A stretch of 64,000 nt of DNA. Source: JAJEEA01 sp965116765 (GTDB lineage Bacteria; Acidobacteriota; Vicinamibacteria; Vicinamibacterales; UBA8438). A program made the position numbers and the translations under genes. Below are positions 36,780 through 46,544 of this stretch, piece by piece. Numbering within the stretch: position 1 is the stretch's first letter; each line of letters begins with the position of its first letter. Location: positions 5,766,001 to 5,830,000 of the forward strand of contig OZ220718.1 in the NCBI GenBank assembly GCA_965116765.1. Reading direction: 5' to 3'. The notes beneath the pieces are model-generated. The model saw nothing but the letters and a program-made list of their open reading frames with translations. It did not search any database and was not told where the DNA came from.

Positions 36780-37484
36780 TCACCCCCCCAGCATCCGCTC
36801 GCGGCGATTGGCCCGCATGAAGGCGAGGCCGAGGATTGCCGCCATTGCCAGCACCATGCCGATACGGTTCTGCAGCGTCCACGCGAAGAGCTCCGTCGGG
36901 TCCGCGTCCTCGAGGGCGGCCGGATTCCAGAACGGCGAGATCCGGATCTGGTTCTCGCCGAAGCCGGAGAGGAGCCCGTTCAGCCCCAGGATCGCGGCGG
37001 TGGCCATGGCCCCGGCCGTCTCGCTGCGGAACAGCGTGGCCATGCCCATCGAGAGCACGAGGTAGAAGAGCGCCGCCTGCAGGGCGCCGTAGAGGGCGGT
37101 CCACGGGAACGGCGTGAAGAAGACGAAGGTGACGGCGGCGAGGAGCGCCTCGCTGGCGAGGAGGATCGAGGCGGCCGCCAGCAGCTTCGTCCACCACACC
37201 CGCTCGCATCCCCCCGGCACCGTGTAGGCGATCTCGAGGCTGCGGGCGTCTATCTCGCCCGCGATGATCCGGACGCCGAGGAAGACCGCCAGCAGGGTCA
37301 GCGGCAGGCCGATCAGGGTCCCCTGCGCCGAGCCCGGCTCGAAGGCCTCGCCGGCGCCGGCGAGGAGCACGGCGGCCTGGAACAGCAGCCACGGGAGCGG
37401 CAGCAGCGGCAGCAGCCAGAAGCGCCGGCCGCCCGCCACGACGAGGGCGAGGCGCAGGAGCCCGAGGTCGGGGCGCCGGCTCAC
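36780..37484 (-). CDS. ABC-2-type permease, last gene of the hybrid efflux operon
   Basis: A 234-residue inner-membrane protein with about six helices in the ABC-2/NatB-like pattern: 'FWLLPLLPLPWLLFQAAVLLA', 'LPLTLLAVFLGVRIIAGE', then 'RSLEIAYTVPGGCERVWWTK' and four more helices. It starts with GTG overlapping the TGA of the RND-ABC fusion gene (GTGA), so it is translationally coupled. It is the natural membrane partner for the ABC ATPase domain fused to that RND protein. It ends with a basic tail ('MRANRRERM'). Confidence 0.8.
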   Translation of the reverse strand: MSRRPDLGLLRLALVVAGGRRFWLLPLLPLPWLLFQAAVLLAGAGEAFEPGSAQGTLIGLPLTLLAVFLGVRIIAGEIDARSLEIAYTVPGGCERVWWTKLLAAASILLASEALLAAVTFVFFTPFPWTALYGALQAALFYLVLSMGMATLFRSETAGAMATAAILGLNGLLSGFGENQIRISPFWNPAALEDADPTELFAWTLQNRIGMVLAMAAILGLAFMRANRRERMLGG

Positions 37485-40400
37485 CGCCGGGCTCCCTTCG
37501 AGCCGGCGGCGCCTCCGCCGAGGAGCCAGAGGTAGCCGTCCTCGAGCCCGGCGTCGAGCGGGCGGGCGGCGGCCCCCGGCGGCTCCGCGGCGAGCACGCG
37601 GTGCGCCACCGAGCCGTCCGCCGCCGGCGTGTCCTCGGCGCGGATCGCTCCCGCGGGCAGGTCGAGAACGGCGTCGTGCGCGGTGCGCAGCTCCCACACC
37701 CGGCCGCGGGCGGTGTCGGCGAGGGCGCCCGGCGCGCCGTCGAAGAGCAGGCGTCCGCGGGCCAGCACCAGCACCCGCTCGCAGGCCACCTCGACGTCCT
37801 CGACCACGTGGGTCGAGAACAGCACGATGCGGTCGCGGGCGAGGCGGCTCAGGAGGTTGCGGAACCGGATGCGCTCGCGGGGGTCGAGGCCGACGGTGGG
37901 CTCGTCGACGACGATGACCGGGGGCAGGCGCAGCAGCGTGCGGGCCACCGCCACCCGCTGGCGCATGCCGCCCGACAGCGCCCCGATCGGCTCGTCGGTC
38001 TTGCCGGCCAGCCCGACCTCCGCGAGCAGGTCGTCCACCCGCTGCGCGCGAACGTCGCGCGGCAGGTCGTAGAGCGCCGCGAACCAGGACAGGTACTCGC
38101 GCGGCGTCATGCCGTCCGGCAACCCGGCATCCTGCGGCAGGTATCCCACCCAGCGCGCGAGGTAACGCTGGATGGCCCGCAGCGGCACGCCCCCGAGACC
38201 GATGGTTCCGCGCGTGGGGTCCAGCACCCCCGCGAGCTGCCGCAGCAGCGTGGTCTTCCCGGCGCCGTTGGGACCCAGCACGCCCACCATGCCGCGCTCG
38301 ACCGCGAAGCCGACGCCGGCCAGGGCGAGGACGGGGTTCGCGGGCAGGTCGAGGCCGCCGAGCCGCAACGCCCACCGCCGCCACAGACTCCGCGGGGCTC
38401 GCAGCCACCCGCGCGCGGCCCGCGGGCCGAGCTCGCCGCTCGACTGCCGGCGCGCGCTGCGGCGGGCCGCCTGTACCACGGCCAGACAGAGCGAGAAGAG
38501 GGCGACGAGGACGAGCGAGGCGTAGGTCACCCCGGCCGCCTCGGTCGACAGGCGCGGCCCGATGGCGTCGACCCACGTGAACAGGCCGATGGCGCCCCAG
38601 GGCACGATCGCGGCGATCCAGCCCTCGACGCCGCCCGGCTGCACGGCGCCGGCCGCGTCGGCCTTCCCTCGCGCCCGGCGGACCTCCAGGACCAGACGCG
38701 AGCACGCCCCCGCCGCCACCAGCCAGAGGGCCAGTCGCCAGAAGGTCGACTGCAGCTGCAGCGCCAGAAGGCCCGCCCCGGCCGCGCCGAGGGCCAGGGG
38801 CAGCAGCCGCTCGCGCGCGTCGGCGGGGTCGAAGGCGCGTCCGCCGCTCTCGAGCACCCGCGCGGCGAAGTCCCTCGGGGCGCGCAGGGCGGCGCGCAAC
38901 GGCCCCGGCAGCCCGTACACCTTCCGCAGGCACCGGACGTCGAGCACCGGCGGCCCCTCGTCCGCGGCGGGCTCGGGGAGGTCCCTTGGACGGAAGATCA
39001 GCACCACGACGGCCAGCAGCGCACCGCCGACGAGCAGGCTGACCACGACCTGCCAGAGCAGCGAGGTGACCGTCCCGCCGACGATGAGGGCACCGGCCGC
39101 GGCGACGGTGGCGCCGAGCCAGGCGAGCACCAGCCACGGGCCGACCCGGCCGAAGAGCCGATCGAGCTTCCGGAGCATGACGAAGCCGACCGGCACGATC
39201 AGCAGCGTGAGCAAGGCGGAGGTCACGAGCCCGCCGATGACGATCGTCGCGAACGGCGGCCAGATCTCGTTCTCGCGGCCCGTCGCGAGGGCCAGCGGCC
39301 ACAGCGCGGCCACCGTCGTCGCCGTCGTCATCAGCACCGGCCGGGTCCGTTCGCGCACCGCCGCGAGGGCCGCCGCGCCCGCGCTCCACCCCCCGCCGAG
39401 CACGAGCTGCTGCATGCGGTCGACGAGCAGGATGGCCGGGTTCACGGTCAGCCCGAAGAGCGTCAAGGCCCCGAGCATCGCCATCATGTCGAGAGGCATG
39501 CCGGCGAAGACGAGCGCCCACGCCGCCCCCAGCAGGGTCAACGGCAGCGCGAACAGCACCAGCACCGGCAGGGTGAGCGACTCGAAGGTCATGGCGAGGA
39601 CCAGGAAGAGCAGGGCCACGACCGGCACCAGGATCCGCCGGAACCAGTTGGCGGCCTCCTCCTGGCCGGGGGTCTCGACGGTGAAGCCCCGCGGGCGCGG
39701 CACCGTGCGCACGGCGGCGGCAATCTCGTCTTCGACCGCCACGCGGTTGGGCCCCGTCGCGGGCACGTCGCCCGACAGCCGGTAGAGCACGGACAGCTCC
39801 CGGCGTCCGTTGTGATGCACGATCGTCGACGGCGGCGGCATTCGGCGCACCGAGGCCAGCGCCATCACCGGCACCACTCCGGTCTCGGTCTGGACGCGCA
39901 TGCGGGTCAGGTCGCGGCTGGCGCCGCGCGGGCGCCGGACATCGCGGCGTTCCACGACGAGGGGCAGCTCGCGGCCGGTCGGCAGCACGAAGCCGGTCTG
40001 CATGCGCTCGCCCTCGCGCCCCGCCAACCGCAGGAACGGCAGCACGTCGTCGAGGGTCAGCCCGAACGCCTCGAAGGCGCGGCGGTCCGGCTCGACCCAG
40101 ATCTCCTCCAGGCCGGGCCGGGCCGACATCCAGGCCTGGTCGACCTGCGGCATCGACTCCAACCGGGTCCTGACGCTCTCGGCCAGCCTCTCGAGCTGCC
40201 CGCTGTCCGGCCCCGACAGCACCACCTCGGCCGGCGACCCGCCCAGCAACCCGCCCAGTCCCGCCTGTCCGGCGCTGCCGCCGCCGGACCCGCCGCCCAT
40301 CTCGTCCTCGCCCGGGCGCAGGATCTCGAGCCCCTGCACCTCGCGCGCGGCTTCGCGGACCGCCGCCCGCACGCGGGCGGCCCGGAGCCCGGGGGGCCTG

Positions 40401-42280
40401 TCGGCGGGATCCGCGAGCTGCACCGTGAGCGACCCGCCGTCTTCGCGGACCATCGCCTCCACCGTGTCGACGCCTTCGAGGGCCAGCACTGCGCGCTCCA
40501 GGCGGCCCATGGCCTGGCTGGCCGCCTCGATCGAGCCCTGACCGGCGGAGAACCGGGTGGCGAGCTGCACCGAGTCGGCCTCCGGCGCCTCCGCGGTCGC
40601 CGTCTGCACGGTGACCCACGGCACGGCGATGACGATGGTGACGAGCACCGCCGCCGCCGCGCCGGCGATCCAGGCCGAGGGACGGCGCAGGGCGCCGGCC
40701 ACGACGCCGCCGAAGAGCAGCCGCGCCCGGTCGGGCGCGACGAGGCCCCCTCGGGCGGCCCGGCGCCGGCGCGCGTCGGCGAGCCGGCGCAGCGCGGCCG
40801 GGGCGGCGAGGCGGTGCGCGAGCAGCGGCACCAGTCCCAGCGCGACCACCAGCGACGCCGCGAGGGGCAGCAGGATGGAGAGCGCCACCACCTCGATCAG
40901 CTCGCGCGCGAGGACGTCGTCGAAGTCGACGAGACCGAGCGGCAGGAAGACGGCCGCGGTGGTCGCGCTGGCCGCGACGATGGCGCGCACCGTGCGCCGC
41001 AGGCCGTCCCGCACCGCCGTGGCGGCGTCGGCGCCGCGCTCGAGCCGGCGCTGCACCGCCTCGTACACGACCACGCTGTTGTCGACCAGGAGACCGACCG
41101 CGAGGGCCAGCCCGAAGATCGTGATCAGGTTCAGCGACTGGCCCACCAGATACAGCATCGCCAGCGCCGCGAGCAGGCTCACCGGCACCGCCACCGCGAC
41201 CACGGCCACCGCGCGCCAGCCCCGCAGGAAGAGGAACAGCACCACCAGCGCGATGGCGAAGCCCGACGCCCCCAGGCGCGCGAGCCGGGCGATCTGGTCC
41301 TCCACGAGCTCCGCGGCGTCGAAGCCGACGACCAGGTCCAGGCCCAGCGGCCGCAGCTCTTCGCGAAGCTCGGCGGCCCGGGCGCGAAGCCGGCGGCCGA
41401 GCCGGACGAGGTTGGCGCCCTCCTCCTGGAAGACGATCACGCCCACCGCGGGCTGCCCGTCGACGCGGAAGCGGACCTCCTCGCGCCCCGGGCCGTAGCG
41501 CAGCTCGCTCACGTGCCGCAGCCGCACGGGGCGTTGGGGGTCGACGCGGACCTCCCCGAGCGAGTGCAGCCCGGGGGGGCGCCCGTCGAGGAGGACGGGC
41601 ATGCGCCCCGCCTCGCTCTCCAGCTTGCCGAGGAACCGCAGGCGGCCGACCGCGCGGTCCACGGAGCGGGTGACGTCCTCGGTGGTCACGCCGAGGCCGG
41701 CGACCCGATCGGGGTCGACCGCGACCGTCACCTGGCGTCCGGCCCCGCCCCCCGTCGTCGCCTGGCTGACCCCCGAGACCGATGCGAACCGGGGCGCCAC
41801 CCGCTCCTGGACGAGGTCGTGCAGGGCGTTGCGGTCCTCGCGGCCGGGGCCGAGGACGTGGACCATCATCGCGAAGCTCGCGAGCAGCGACGTGTCGGAG
41901 GAAGTCACCGTGACGGTGGTCCCGCGCGGCTGCGCGCGCTGCAGGGCGGCGGCGATGCGCTGCAGCTCGAGCTCGCGCACCCGGAGCTCGGCGCCGGGCT
42001 CGAAGCGCACCTGGTAGCGGCCGGACGAGCCGCGAATCTCGCCCCAGCTCTCCGACACCCGCGGCAGGGCGGCGACCCGCGCCTGCAGCGGCAGCAGGAT
42101 CTCGTGCTCGACGACCTGCGATTCGCTGCCGGGCCGCGTGAAGCTGACGAACAGGCGGTCGCCGGCCAGGGCGGGGAACAGCTCGACGGGCAGGCGCTGC
42201 CACGCCACCGCCCCCATCATGACGATGGCCAGGAAGAACATCGCCACCGCGACCGGCCGTCGGATGGGCAGGCTCGGCAC
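37481..42280 (-). CDS. RND efflux permease fused to an ABC ATPase domain
   Basis: One continuous 1599-residue frame. Residues 1 to about 1050 form a full RND permease: first helix 'PVAVAMFFLAIVMMGAVAW', the TM4 proton-relay Asp in 'VGLLVDNSVVVYEA', and the second half with 'FGLTVNPAILLVDRM'. Two further helices follow (about 1050-1100). An ABC-type first strand, 'PPVLDVRCLRKVYG', sits near 1110. After an insertion of about 190 residues with four hydrophobic segments, the NBD resumes at 'VLALAGVGFAVERG' with Walker A 'GPNGAGKTT' (1336-1344), signature 'LSGGMRQRV' (about 1432), Walker B 'VIVVDEPTVGLD' (about 1453) and H-loop 'FSTHVVED'. All catalytic motifs look intact. It lies 3 bases after the preceding RND gene and overlaps the next permease. 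I know of no characterised protein with this order. Confidence 0.88.
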   Translation of the reverse strand: MPSLPIRRPVAVAMFFLAIVMMGAVAWQRLPVELFPALAGDRLFVSFTRPGSESQVVEHEILLPLQARVAALPRVSESWGEIRGSSGRYQVRFEPGAELRVRELELQRIAAALQRAQPRGTTVTVTSSDTSLLASFAMMVHVLGPGREDRNALHDLVQERVAPRFASVSGVSQATTGGGAGRQVTVAVDPDRVAGLGVTTEDVTRSVDRAVGRLRFLGKLESEAGRMPVLLDGRPPGLHSLGEVRVDPQRPVRLRHVSELRYGPGREEVRFRVDGQPAVGVIVFQEEGANLVRLGRRLRARAAELREELRPLGLDLVVGFDAAELVEDQIARLARLGASGFAIALVVLFLFLRGWRAVAVVAVAVPVSLLAALAMLYLVGQSLNLITIFGLALAVGLLVDNSVVVYEAVQRRLERGADAATAVRDGLRRTVRAIVAASATTAAVFLPLGLVDFDDVLARELIEVVALSILLPLAASLVVALGLVPLLAHRLAAPAALRRLADARRRRAARGGLVAPDRARLLFGGVVAGALRRPSAWIAGAAAAVLVTIVIAVPWVTVQTATAEAPEADSVQLATRFSAGQGSIEAASQAMGRLERAVLALEGVDTVEAMVREDGGSLTVQLADPADRPPGLRAARVRAAVREAAREVQGLEILRPGEDEMGGGSGGGSAGQAGLGGLLGGSPAEVVLSGPDSGQLERLAESVRTRLESMPQVDQAWMSARPGLEEIWVEPDRRAFEAFGLTLDDVLPFLRLAGREGERMQTGFVLPTGRELPLVVERRDVRRPRGASRDLTRMRVQTETGVVPVMALASVRRMPPPSTIVHHNGRRELSVLYRLSGDVPATGPNRVAVEDEIAAAVRTVPRPRGFTVETPGQEEAANWFRRILVPVVALLFLVLAMTFESLTLPVLVLFALPLTLLGAAWALVFAGMPLDMMAMLGALTLFGLTVNPAILLVDRMQQLVLGGGWSAGAAALAAVRERTRPVLMTTATTVAALWPLALATGRENEIWPPFATIVIGGLVTSALLTLLIVPVGFVMLRKLDRLFGRVGPWLVLAWLGATVAAAGALIVGGTVTSLLWQVVVSLLVGGALLAVVVLIFRPRDLPEPAADEGPPVLDVRCLRKVYGLPGPLRAALRAPRDFAARVLESGGRAFDPADARERLLPLALGAAGAGLLALQLQSTFWRLALWLVAAGACSRLVLEVRRARGKADAAGAVQPGGVEGWIAAIVPWGAIGLFTWVDAIGPRLSTEAAGVTYASLVLVALFSLCLAVVQAARRSARRQSSGELGPRAARGWLRAPRSLWRRWALRLGGLDLPANPVLALAGVGFAVERGMVGVLGPNGAGKTTLLRQLAGVLDPTRGTIGLGGVPLRAIQRYLARWVGYLPQDAGLPDGMTPREYLSWFAALYDLPRDVRAQRVDDLLAEVGLAGKTDEPIGALSGGMRQRVAVARTLLRLPPVIVVDEPTVGLDPRERIRFRNLLSRLARDRIVLFSTHVVEDVEVACERVLVLARGRLLFDGAPGALADTARGRVWELRTAHDAVLDLPAGAIRAEDTPAADGSVAHRVLAAEPPGAAARPLDAGLEDGYLWLLGGGAAGSKGARR

Positions 42281-42283
42281 GGT

Positions 42284-45200
42284 TCACCGCCCGCCGGGCC
42301 GCAGTCGGTCGAGGACGAGATAGAGGCAGGGCAGCACCAGCAGCGAGCCCACGGTGGAGGCCAGGATGCCGCCGATGATGGTCACCGCCATCGGGGCGCG
42401 CAGCTCGGCGCCCTCGCCGGCCCCGAGGGCGAGGGGCAGCAGGGCCAGCACCGTGGTCAGCGTGGTCATCACGATGGGGCGCAACCGGATGCCGGCCGCC
42501 TGCACCAGGGCGTCGACGCGCGCGGCGCCCCGCGCCATCGCCTGGCGCGCCGTCGCCAGCAGCAGCACGGCGTCGTTGACCGCGACCCCCGCCAGCACGA
42601 TGAGTCCCATCGTCGCCATCACCCCGATCGGGCGGCCCGCCGGCACGAGGACGGCGGCGACCCCGACCAGCGCGAGGGGGATGGCGGCAAGCACCGTCGC
42701 CGGGTGCAGCAGCGATTCGAAGGTCCCCGCGAGCACCATCACCACGAGCACGAGGGCGAGGAGGCCGGCCAGCCGCAGCTCGCCGAACGTGCGGACCCGC
42801 TCTTCCTCCTCGCCCCGCAGCTCGGCCCGGAGGCCGGGCGGCAGGGGTGCCTCGTCGAGGGCCGCGGCCACCGCGGCGACGGCGGCCGGGGCGGCGGCGC
42901 CGTCCGCGATCTCCGCGCTCACCCGGGCGGTGCGCCGCTGGTCGCGGCGGAATATCTCGCGGGCGCCCTCGGCCTCGGCGAAGCGGGCGACCTCGTCGAT
43001 CGCGATCGGCCGGCCCTCCTGGTTGCGGAACACCAGGTGGGCGAGGTCCTCCCGCCGCGGGGTGGGCAGGCGCAGGGTCACCGGGCGCTCCTCGTCGCCC
43101 ATCGTCAACCGCGTCACGTCGCGCCCGTCGAGGCTCGTCTCCAGCACGCGGCCGAGCATCTCCAGGTCGACGCCGAGGCCGTCGGCCATGGCGCGGTCGA
43201 GCTGGACGCGCAGCTCCGGCGGACCGCCCTCGAACGACGAGCGGACGTCCCACAGCTCGTCGAGCTGCGCGAGGCGCTGCCTGACCACCTCGGCGCCGCG
43301 CCGCAGGTCGGGCAGCGACTGCCCGGAGATCTCGACGACCACCGGCGGGCCGCTCGTGCCGAGCGCGCCGGCGAGGGCGGACGAGCCGACCTCCCAGTCG
43401 ACCTCCATCGATGCCCGCCCCTCGATCTCGGGGGCGAGGCGGGCCGCGAGCTGGCGGCCCGTCGGCCCGTCGGCGGCCATGCGGATGGTGAGCCGCGCCG
43501 TGTTCTCCTCGACGAGCTCGGTGCGTATCATGCGGTCGTCCTCGGGCAGTCGGCCCACCTCGGAGAGCACCGCGCGCAGGTGCTCTCCGCCGGCCTGCCC
43601 GATCAGCGCCTCGAGGCCCTCCGCGACCCGCGCCGTCGACTCGACCCGCTGGGCCGGCGGCCCGACGACCCGCAGCGAGAACTGCCGCGGGTCCGACGGC
43701 GGGAGCAGCTCGGTGCCCAGCCCCAGCAGGCGCCACGCCGCGAGCGCGGCGACCACCGCCGCGGCCAGCACGGTGGCGACGGGACGGCGCAGCAGACCGC
43801 GGACGAGGCCCTCGAGGGCGCGGCGGTAGCCGGGAATCGCCTCGTCGCCCGCGGCCGCGGGGGCGGTCGTGCGCGGCAGGAACCAGCTCGCCAGCGCCGG
43901 TATCAGCAGCATCGCCACGGCCAGCGACGCGAGCAGGGACGCCGCCACCGCGAAGGCGATGCCTTCGATGAGCCGCGCGGCCAGACCCTCGACGAACAGG
44001 ACCGGGAGGAAGACGACGCAAGTGGTGAGGGTCGACGCGGTGATGGCGCCCGCCACCTGGCCGGCGCCGGCCGCGGCCGCCGCCGGCGCCGGGTCGCCCC
44101 GGGACACGCGCCGGTAGATGCTCTCCACCACCACGATGGCGTTGTCGACGAGCATGCCCGCCCCCAGGGCCAGGCCCCCCAGGGTGACGATGTTGAGGCT
44201 CTGGCCGGCGAACCGCATCAGGAAGAGGGCGGCGAGAATCGACACGGGTACGGCGGCGGTGACGACGAGCGTCGCTCCGGCGGAACGCAGGAAGACGGCG
44301 AGCACGGCCACCGCGAGCAGCACCCCGAGCCCCGCCGCGGTCTGCAGATCGGACAGCGCGTCGACGACCAGGGCGGCGTCGTCGCTCACCTCGGTGAGCT
44401 CGACGCCGGGCAGGTCCTCGGCCAGCCCGGCCAGGGCCTCGCGCACCGTTGCCGACACCTCCACCGTGTTCGACCCCGCCTCCTTGAAGATCGCGAGCCC
44501 CACGCCCTCGACGCCGTTCACCCGAACGAGGTGATCGATCTCCCGATCGACCATCCGCACCGTGCCCAGGTCGGACACCCGGATCGCCTGCCGGCTGCCG
44601 TCGCCTCCGGTGACGTAGCGCACCACCACCCGCTCGACGTCCTCGGGCCGGCGGAACCGCGACATCCCCCGGACGAGAAAGACCTGCGAGCCCTCTTCGA
44701 GGGTGCCGGCGGAGATGTCCTGGTTCTCGGAGACGAGCCGGTTCTCCACGTCCGCCAGGGTGATGCCGAAGGCCTCGAGCCGGTACCGGTCCAGCAGCAC
44801 CCGGACCTCCTGCTCGCGGCCGCCGGTCACCAGGACCTCCGCCACGCCGGGCAGCGCCTCGAGACCGGGCGCGACCTGGCGGCGGGCGAGGCGGCGCAGC
44901 TCGGCGAGGTCCGGCCGCCCCGCCGGGGCCACCAGGCCCAGCGTGAGAATCGGCGCCTCCCGGGGGTCGAGGCGGCGCACCAGCACCTCGTCGACGTCGG
45001 GGTCGGCGCTCACCGGGCCGACCGCCTTCTGGACGTCGATGAGGCCCAGGTCCAGGTCCGCGTCCCAGTCGAACGTCACGGTCGCCACCAGCCGCCCCGT
45101 GCGCGCCACCTGCGACACCTCGCGAATGCCCCGCACCGTGAACAGGCGCTGCTCGACCTGCTCGCCGTAGAGCCGCTCCATCTCGGTCGGAGGGCGGTCT

Positions 45201-45433
45201 CCCGAGCGCACGGAGACGACGATGGTGGGGCTCTGGAGGTCGGGAAGGAGATCGACCGGGAGCTGCCGCCAGGCCAGCCCGCCGACCAGGGCCACGGCGG
45301 CGGCGAACACGGTGACGGCGACGGGGCGCCGGGTGGCGAGGGCGGCGACCGACACGGCGGGGCCCGCCGGCCCGCGACGGGAGTCCGCGCGGCCGTCGCC
45401 GTCGCGGGGCGGGGCTTCGCCGGGGTCGGTCAC
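42284..45433 (-). CDS. RND-family efflux permease (HAE-1/AcrB-like)
   Basis: A 1049-residue RND transporter with 12 helices and two large periplasmic loops. Start is a GTG overlapping the TGA of the membrane-fusion-protein gene. After a 27-residue cytoplasmic leader come 'ALATRRPVAVTVFAAAVALVGG', the TM4 relay Asp in 'GAGMLVDNAIVVVESIYRR', and in TM10 'LAGVAVNDAVLLL'. The porter-loop sequence is typical of drug/lipophile exporters rather than heavy-metal CusA types. It probably works with the lipoprotein adaptor upstream and with the RND-ABC fusion downstream, perhaps as a hetero-oligomer in the style of MdtBC. No outer-membrane TolC homologue is encoded here. Confidence 0.93.
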   Translation of the reverse strand: MTDPGEAPPRDGDGRADSRRGPAGPAVSVAALATRRPVAVTVFAAAVALVGGLAWRQLPVDLLPDLQSPTIVVSVRSGDRPPTEMERLYGEQVEQRLFTVRGIREVSQVARTGRLVATVTFDWDADLDLGLIDVQKAVGPVSADPDVDEVLVRRLDPREAPILTLGLVAPAGRPDLAELRRLARRQVAPGLEALPGVAEVLVTGGREQEVRVLLDRYRLEAFGITLADVENRLVSENQDISAGTLEEGSQVFLVRGMSRFRRPEDVERVVVRYVTGGDGSRQAIRVSDLGTVRMVDREIDHLVRVNGVEGVGLAIFKEAGSNTVEVSATVREALAGLAEDLPGVELTEVSDDAALVVDALSDLQTAAGLGVLLAVAVLAVFLRSAGATLVVTAAVPVSILAALFLMRFAGQSLNIVTLGGLALGAGMLVDNAIVVVESIYRRVSRGDPAPAAAAAGAGQVAGAITASTLTTCVVFLPVLFVEGLAARLIEGIAFAVAASLLASLAVAMLLIPALASWFLPRTTAPAAAGDEAIPGYRRALEGLVRGLLRRPVATVLAAAVVAALAAWRLLGLGTELLPPSDPRQFSLRVVGPPAQRVESTARVAEGLEALIGQAGGEHLRAVLSEVGRLPEDDRMIRTELVEENTARLTIRMAADGPTGRQLAARLAPEIEGRASMEVDWEVGSSALAGALGTSGPPVVVEISGQSLPDLRRGAEVVRQRLAQLDELWDVRSSFEGGPPELRVQLDRAMADGLGVDLEMLGRVLETSLDGRDVTRLTMGDEERPVTLRLPTPRREDLAHLVFRNQEGRPIAIDEVARFAEAEGAREIFRRDQRRTARVSAEIADGAAAPAAVAAVAAALDEAPLPPGLRAELRGEEEERVRTFGELRLAGLLALVLVVMVLAGTFESLLHPATVLAAIPLALVGVAAVLVPAGRPIGVMATMGLIVLAGVAVNDAVLLLATARQAMARGAARVDALVQAAGIRLRPIVMTTLTTVLALLPLALGAGEGAELRAPMAVTIIGGILASTVGSLLVLPCLYLVLDRLRPGGR

Positions 45434-46533
45434 GGGGCGCCCACCACCCGCACGCGGGTCCCGTCGGTCAGCGTCTCGAGCCCGCGCACGACGATGCGCT
45501 CGCCGGGCTCGACCCCCTCGCGCACCTCGACCCGGAGGTCGTCGCCGAGGCCCAGGGCGACGTCGCGGCGCACCGCCCGCTGGCCGTCGAGCGCGAAGAC
45601 GACGTCGCGGCCGCCGCGCTCGGTGACCGCGTCGCGCGGCACCACCGCAACGCCGGTGCGGCGTTCGGCGACGATCGCGGCCTCGATGAACATGCCGGGC
45701 CGCAGGAGCCGGCGGGCGTTGTCGACCCCGACCTCGGCGCGGAAGGTGTGCTTCTCGGGGTCCAACGTGGGCGACAGCCGCAGAATCCGGCCCGCGACCG
45801 TCAGGTCGTCGAAGGCGTAGTGGCGGATGCGGACGGGCTGGCCGGGCCGGACCCGGGCGAGCTCGGGGCCCACCAGGTCGACGTCGGCGATCAACCGGCC
45901 GATGGGCGCGATGCGCGCGACCTCGAATCCGGCCAGGACCATCTGGCCGTCGGCGACGGGAAAGCCGTCTTCGTCGCGCGCCAACTCGAGGACGATTCCG
46001 GCGATGGGCGTCGTCATCCGGGTCTTCTCGTCGGCGCGCTGACTGAGCTCGAAGTTGCGCCGCGCGTCCTCGTAGGTGACCCGGGTGCGCCGGTACTCCT
46101 CCTCGGTGATGAGCCCCCGGTCGAAGAGCATCCGGCGCCGGTTCATCTCCTCCTCGGCGTTCTCCAGGTGCTGGCGGGTCGCTTCGACGCCGGCCGCGAG
46201 ACGGGCGTCCTCGCCGGTGATCTCGGCCACCAGCTGCCCCTCGGAGACAGCCGAGCCCTCGACGAGCCGGGCCCCGGTCCCGTCTCGTCCCAACACCAGG
46301 AACCCCGGCGTCTCCACGCTGAGGACGACGTTCTCCTCGGTGCGCAGGATGCCGGTGGCGACGATGAGATCCTCGACGTCGTCGGTGCCCACCTCGGCCA
46401 CCTCCACCGGGATGCGGAACTCGACCGGGGCGGGCTCGCTGCCGCCGGCGGGACCGCACGCGGCGGCGCAGCAGAGCAGAACCGGCAGCGGTGCAGCAGT
46501 CGACAGGTGGAAGCGGATCGGACGGCAGCGCAT
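45430..46533 (-). CDS. RND membrane-fusion (periplasmic adaptor) lipoprotein
   Basis: A 367-residue HlyD/AcrA-type adaptor. Residues 1-27 form a lipoprotein signal ('VLLCCAAAC'). Then a split lipoyl domain ('PVEVAEVGTDDVEDLIVATG', 'GSAVSEGQLVAEI' and 'ARDEDGFPVADGQMV'), an alpha-hairpin ('EEEMNRRRMLFDRGLITEEEY'), a beta-barrel ('ADVDLVGPELARVRPGQPV') and a C-terminal membrane-proximal domain. The ATG at 46533 is chosen because GAGGA lies eight bases upstream and it follows the previous stop; a longer start at 46572 would overlap that gene and extend the signal peptide. It links RND pumps to an outer-membrane channel. Confidence 0.9.
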   Translation of the reverse strand: MRCRPIRFHLSTAAPLPVLLCCAAACGPAGGSEPAPVEFRIPVEVAEVGTDDVEDLIVATGILRTEENVVLSVETPGFLVLGRDGTGARLVEGSAVSEGQLVAEITGEDARLAAGVEATRQHLENAEEEMNRRRMLFDRGLITEEEYRRTRVTYEDARRNFELSQRADEKTRMTTPIAGIVLELARDEDGFPVADGQMVLAGFEVARIAPIGRLIADVDLVGPELARVRPGQPVRIRHYAFDDLTVAGRILRLSPTLDPEKHTFRAEVGVDNARRLLRPGMFIEAAIVAERRTGVAVVPRDAVTERGGRDVVFALDGQRAVRRDVALGLGDDLRVEVREGVEPGERIVVRGLETLTDGTRVRVVGAP

Positions 46534-46544
46534 CGGCAGGTCCT

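Noticed and set aside
37601..45820. A plus-strand open frame of about 2700 codons opposite the RND genes
   Set aside because: It is antisense to clearly homologous RND and adaptor genes and its translation is His/Gln/Arg/Pro-rich without domains; such frames arise from codon bias in GC-rich genes.
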